From positions 291,991-355,990 of the forward strand of contig NZ_JAAXMS010000007.1 of the NCBI RefSeq assembly GCF_012290005.1: 64,000 bases of DNA, read 5' to 3'. This document shows, piece by piece, positions 62,631-64,000 of the stretch. How positions within the stretch are numbered: position 1 is the stretch's first letter; every line of letters begins with the position of its first letter. The notes beneath the pieces are model-generated. The model was given only the letters and a program-made list of their open reading frames with translations, made no database searches and was not told where the DNA came from. This stretch comes from Crateriforma spongiae. GTDB lineage: Bacteria > Planctomycetota > Planctomycetia > Pirellulales > Pirellulaceae. The translations under genes were made by a program, and so were the position numbers.

Positions 62631-63866
62631 TTAGCGGTCGATTCCGCGACCGGCGGCGGCCGACAGGATGTCTTCGATCCGTTCGGTGGTACGTTGCACG
62701 TTGTGGTGTTGCCCGATCACATCGAAACCGTTTTCAACATGGCGGCTGACCCTTTCGGGGCTACGTGACATGGCCGCGATCGCGGCAGCCAGTTGATCGG
62801 CATTGCCCTGCCCTGCCCAGAAAGCGATCGGCTTGTCTCGCTGGATTTCCGGTGCACCGCCGGCGGTCGTGCAAATGACCGGGACCTTCAGCGCCAATGC
62901 TTCCAGCACGACGTTGGGCATGCCTTCGAACAGCGATGGCAGTACCAAGGCATCGGCCGTCACCATGTGTGCCGCCGGACGTTCCGATCGGCCCAGAAAT
63001 CGGACCCAGTGATTGGTCGGACGCCCGGGTTCGGACGTCGCAGTCGGATGGTTCCAGCCGTTTGACGCGACGATCTTTTGAAGCTTTGGCCGCAGCGGTC
63101 CGTCGCCGACCAAGTCCAATTGAATTGCAATGCGGTTGGCGGACGGCCCGGATTGCAGCTTCCGAAGTGAATCCAGCAGAACCTCGTGCCCTTTTTCCGG
63201 CGTCATTCTGGCGACACAGACCAGACGCAAACGTTGGTGCTGTTGGCCGATTCGGGTTTCCGCATCTGCGGCGTCATTGCGCAACGCATCCAAATCGATA
63301 GGATTGGGAATGACTCGGATCCGATTGGGCGACAATCCATAAGACTGGGCGGCTGATTCGGCGGATTGTCGGCTGACCGCGATCACCTGGAAGGATCGGC
63401 GATAGGCCATCGCCAGCAAACGGCGTTTCCAAGCAATGAATTTCGTTTCGACCATTGGCAACGCGTGACTTGGCGGGCTGACAATCGTGGAAACACGTGG
63501 CACGCGGCACCGTCGGCAAGCCGACGACGCAGTCAATGTCATGTGGTACGTGCGGTCGTAAACGACATCGATCTGTTCGTCACGCAGCAGCATCGCCAGT
63601 TCTCGGGATTCTTGGCGGTGGATTCGACCGGGCCAATTGCGTTGGATGTCCGTGGCAAAATCCGATGCCACGTGGACCGGAACATCCGGCGGAACGGCCT
63701 TCAAAAAGATCCCTTCGGCACGTTTCAGATACAGATGCGGTTCAAACCGGTCGCGATCCAAATGACGCAGCAAATGCAGGATTTGTCGTTCGCTGCCGCC
63801 GCCGTCCATCGATCCGATCATCAACAGCACACGGATGGGGGCGTTGGGATCGGGCGTCACGGCCAT
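62631..63866 (-). CDS. GT4 family glycosyltransferase
   Basis: 411 residues. GT-B fold with N-terminal IRVLLMIGSMDGGGSERQIL and C-terminal nucleotide-sugar site: VCVARMTPEKGHEVLLDSLR, VGDGPLRPKLQKIV, and the E-x7-E motif in LFEGMPNVVLEALALKVPVI. The acceptor-side SVIPNPIDLDALR-like segment is present as IRVIPNPIDLDALRND. It transfers a sugar from an NDP-sugar, probably in exopolysaccharide or glycan assembly. Its ATG (63866) overlaps the stop of the upstream gene by 10 bases, so translation is coupled. Confidence 0.93.
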   Translation of the reverse strand: MAVTPDPNAPIRVLLMIGSMDGGGSERQILHLLRHLDRDRFEPHLYLKRAEGIFLKAVPPDVPVHVASDFATDIQRNWPGRIHRQESRELAMLLRDEQIDVVYDRTYHMTLTASSACRRCRVPRVSTIVSPPSHALPMVETKFIAWKRRLLAMAYRRSFQVIAVSRQSAESAAQSYGLSPNRIRVIPNPIDLDALRNDAADAETRIGQQHQRLRLVCVARMTPEKGHEVLLDSLRKLQSGPSANRIAIQLDLVGDGPLRPKLQKIVASNGWNHPTATSEPGRPTNHWVRFLGRSERPAAHMVTADALVLPSLFEGMPNVVLEALALKVPVICTTAGGAPEIQRDKPIAFWAGQGNADQLAAAIAAMSRSPERVSRHVENGFDVIGQHHNVQRTTERIEDILSAAAGRGIDR

Positions 63867-64000
63867 ACGACGTCAATCCACACCAAGCGGTGATCACTGG
63901 CCGTGATCCAATAGCGTTGCGGGGAATCCGGTCCCGGCCAAAACACACCGCTGTCACGAAGCTCCAGTGATTGATCAGGTACCACGTAGTCGACCCGCAT
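63857..64000 (-). CDS. C-terminal end of an endonuclease/exonuclease/phosphatase family protein (partial)
   Basis: The gene enters from the right edge; only the last 47 residues are in the window. They read MRVDYVVPDQSLELRDSGVF, then WPGPDSPQRYWITASDHRLV, then WIDVVWP. The (L/M)RVDYVxP strand, the SGVFWP loop and the SDHR(L/P)VW motif carrying the catalytic Asp-His pair are hallmarks of the C-terminus of DNase I-like phosphohydrolases, often secreted in planctomycetes. The stop at 63857 lies inside the glycosyltransferase gene. The first Met shown is internal, not a start. Confidence 0.8.
   Translation of the reverse strand: MRVDYVVPDQSLELRDSGVFWPGPDSPQRYWITASDHRLVWIDVVWP

Noticed and set aside
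1-64000. CRISPR arrays, transposases, rRNA genes, phage genes
   Set aside because: Looked for regularly spaced repeats, transposase or integrase motifs and rRNA-like conserved stretches across the window; none seen.

Overview
This window looks like the chromosome of a planctomycete of the Pirellulales / Rhodopirellula type. The call rests on gene content: a sulfatase, a PVC-type CxxCH heme protein with a dehydrogenase-like domain, two large Ser/Thr kinases (one with WD40 repeats), a membrane-anchored prenyltransferase-repeat protein, a Tat-targeted sugar-phosphate isomerase/epimerase, high GC, and many long GC-driven antisense ORFs. No rRNA, CRISPR array, transposase or phage gene was seen. 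One tRNA (Leu, CAG) is present.

Layout. 0-10.7 kb: a partial glycoside hydrolase, a membrane Ser/Thr kinase, a cyclic-nucleotide-binding protein, a secreted right-handed beta-helix (GH49/GH28-like) enzyme, a DHDPS-family aldolase and a WD40 kinase. 10.7-18.0 kb: a co-directional plant-cell-wall polysaccharide locus in mid-decay. Intact members are a PL10 pectate lyase fused to a DUF1593 nucleoside-hydrolase-like domain, a CE15-like glucuronoyl esterase and a GH51 arabinofuranosidase. Broken members are a GH2 beta-galactosidase, a GH10 xylanase and an unidentified gene. The locus ends near tRNA-Leu. 18.7-28 kb: a sulfatase, a caspase-like protein, a DUF5658-like membrane protein and a three-gene operon (prenyltransferase-repeat protein, Pro-rich membrane protein, M20 peptidase).

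28-34 kb: a lipoprotein, rplM-rpsI, a terminator, infA, an FKBP lipoprotein, yaaA, a ferritin and a conserved protein of unknown function. 34-47 kb: a TPR protein, an iron-type alcohol dehydrogenase, a membrane protein/YceI pair, a nucleotide-sugar pair (fucokinase-like/UDPGP fusion plus a GalU-like protein), an isomerase, a rhomboid protease and the CxxCH protein. 47-64 kb: a 1,176-residue protein that may be PPi-type PEP carboxykinase, cutA, an ABC-2 permease with an ABC protein that has lost all its ATPase motifs, a thioesterase/rpsR pair, a type IV pilin cluster (pilin, frameshifted protein, GspE-like ATPase with altered catalytic boxes), a methyltransferase, an anti-sigma-like protein, a GT4 glycosyltransferase and the end of an endonuclease/exonuclease/phosphatase protein.

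Most notable: (1) the decaying polysaccharide locus with three readable pseudogenes; (2) an ABC exporter-like protein lacking Walker A, Walker B, signature and H-loop residues; (3) the kinase-pyrophosphorylase fusion and its degenerate nucleotidyltransferase partner; (4) the candidate PPi-PEPCK; (5) the pilus cluster with one frameshift and a degenerate ATPase.
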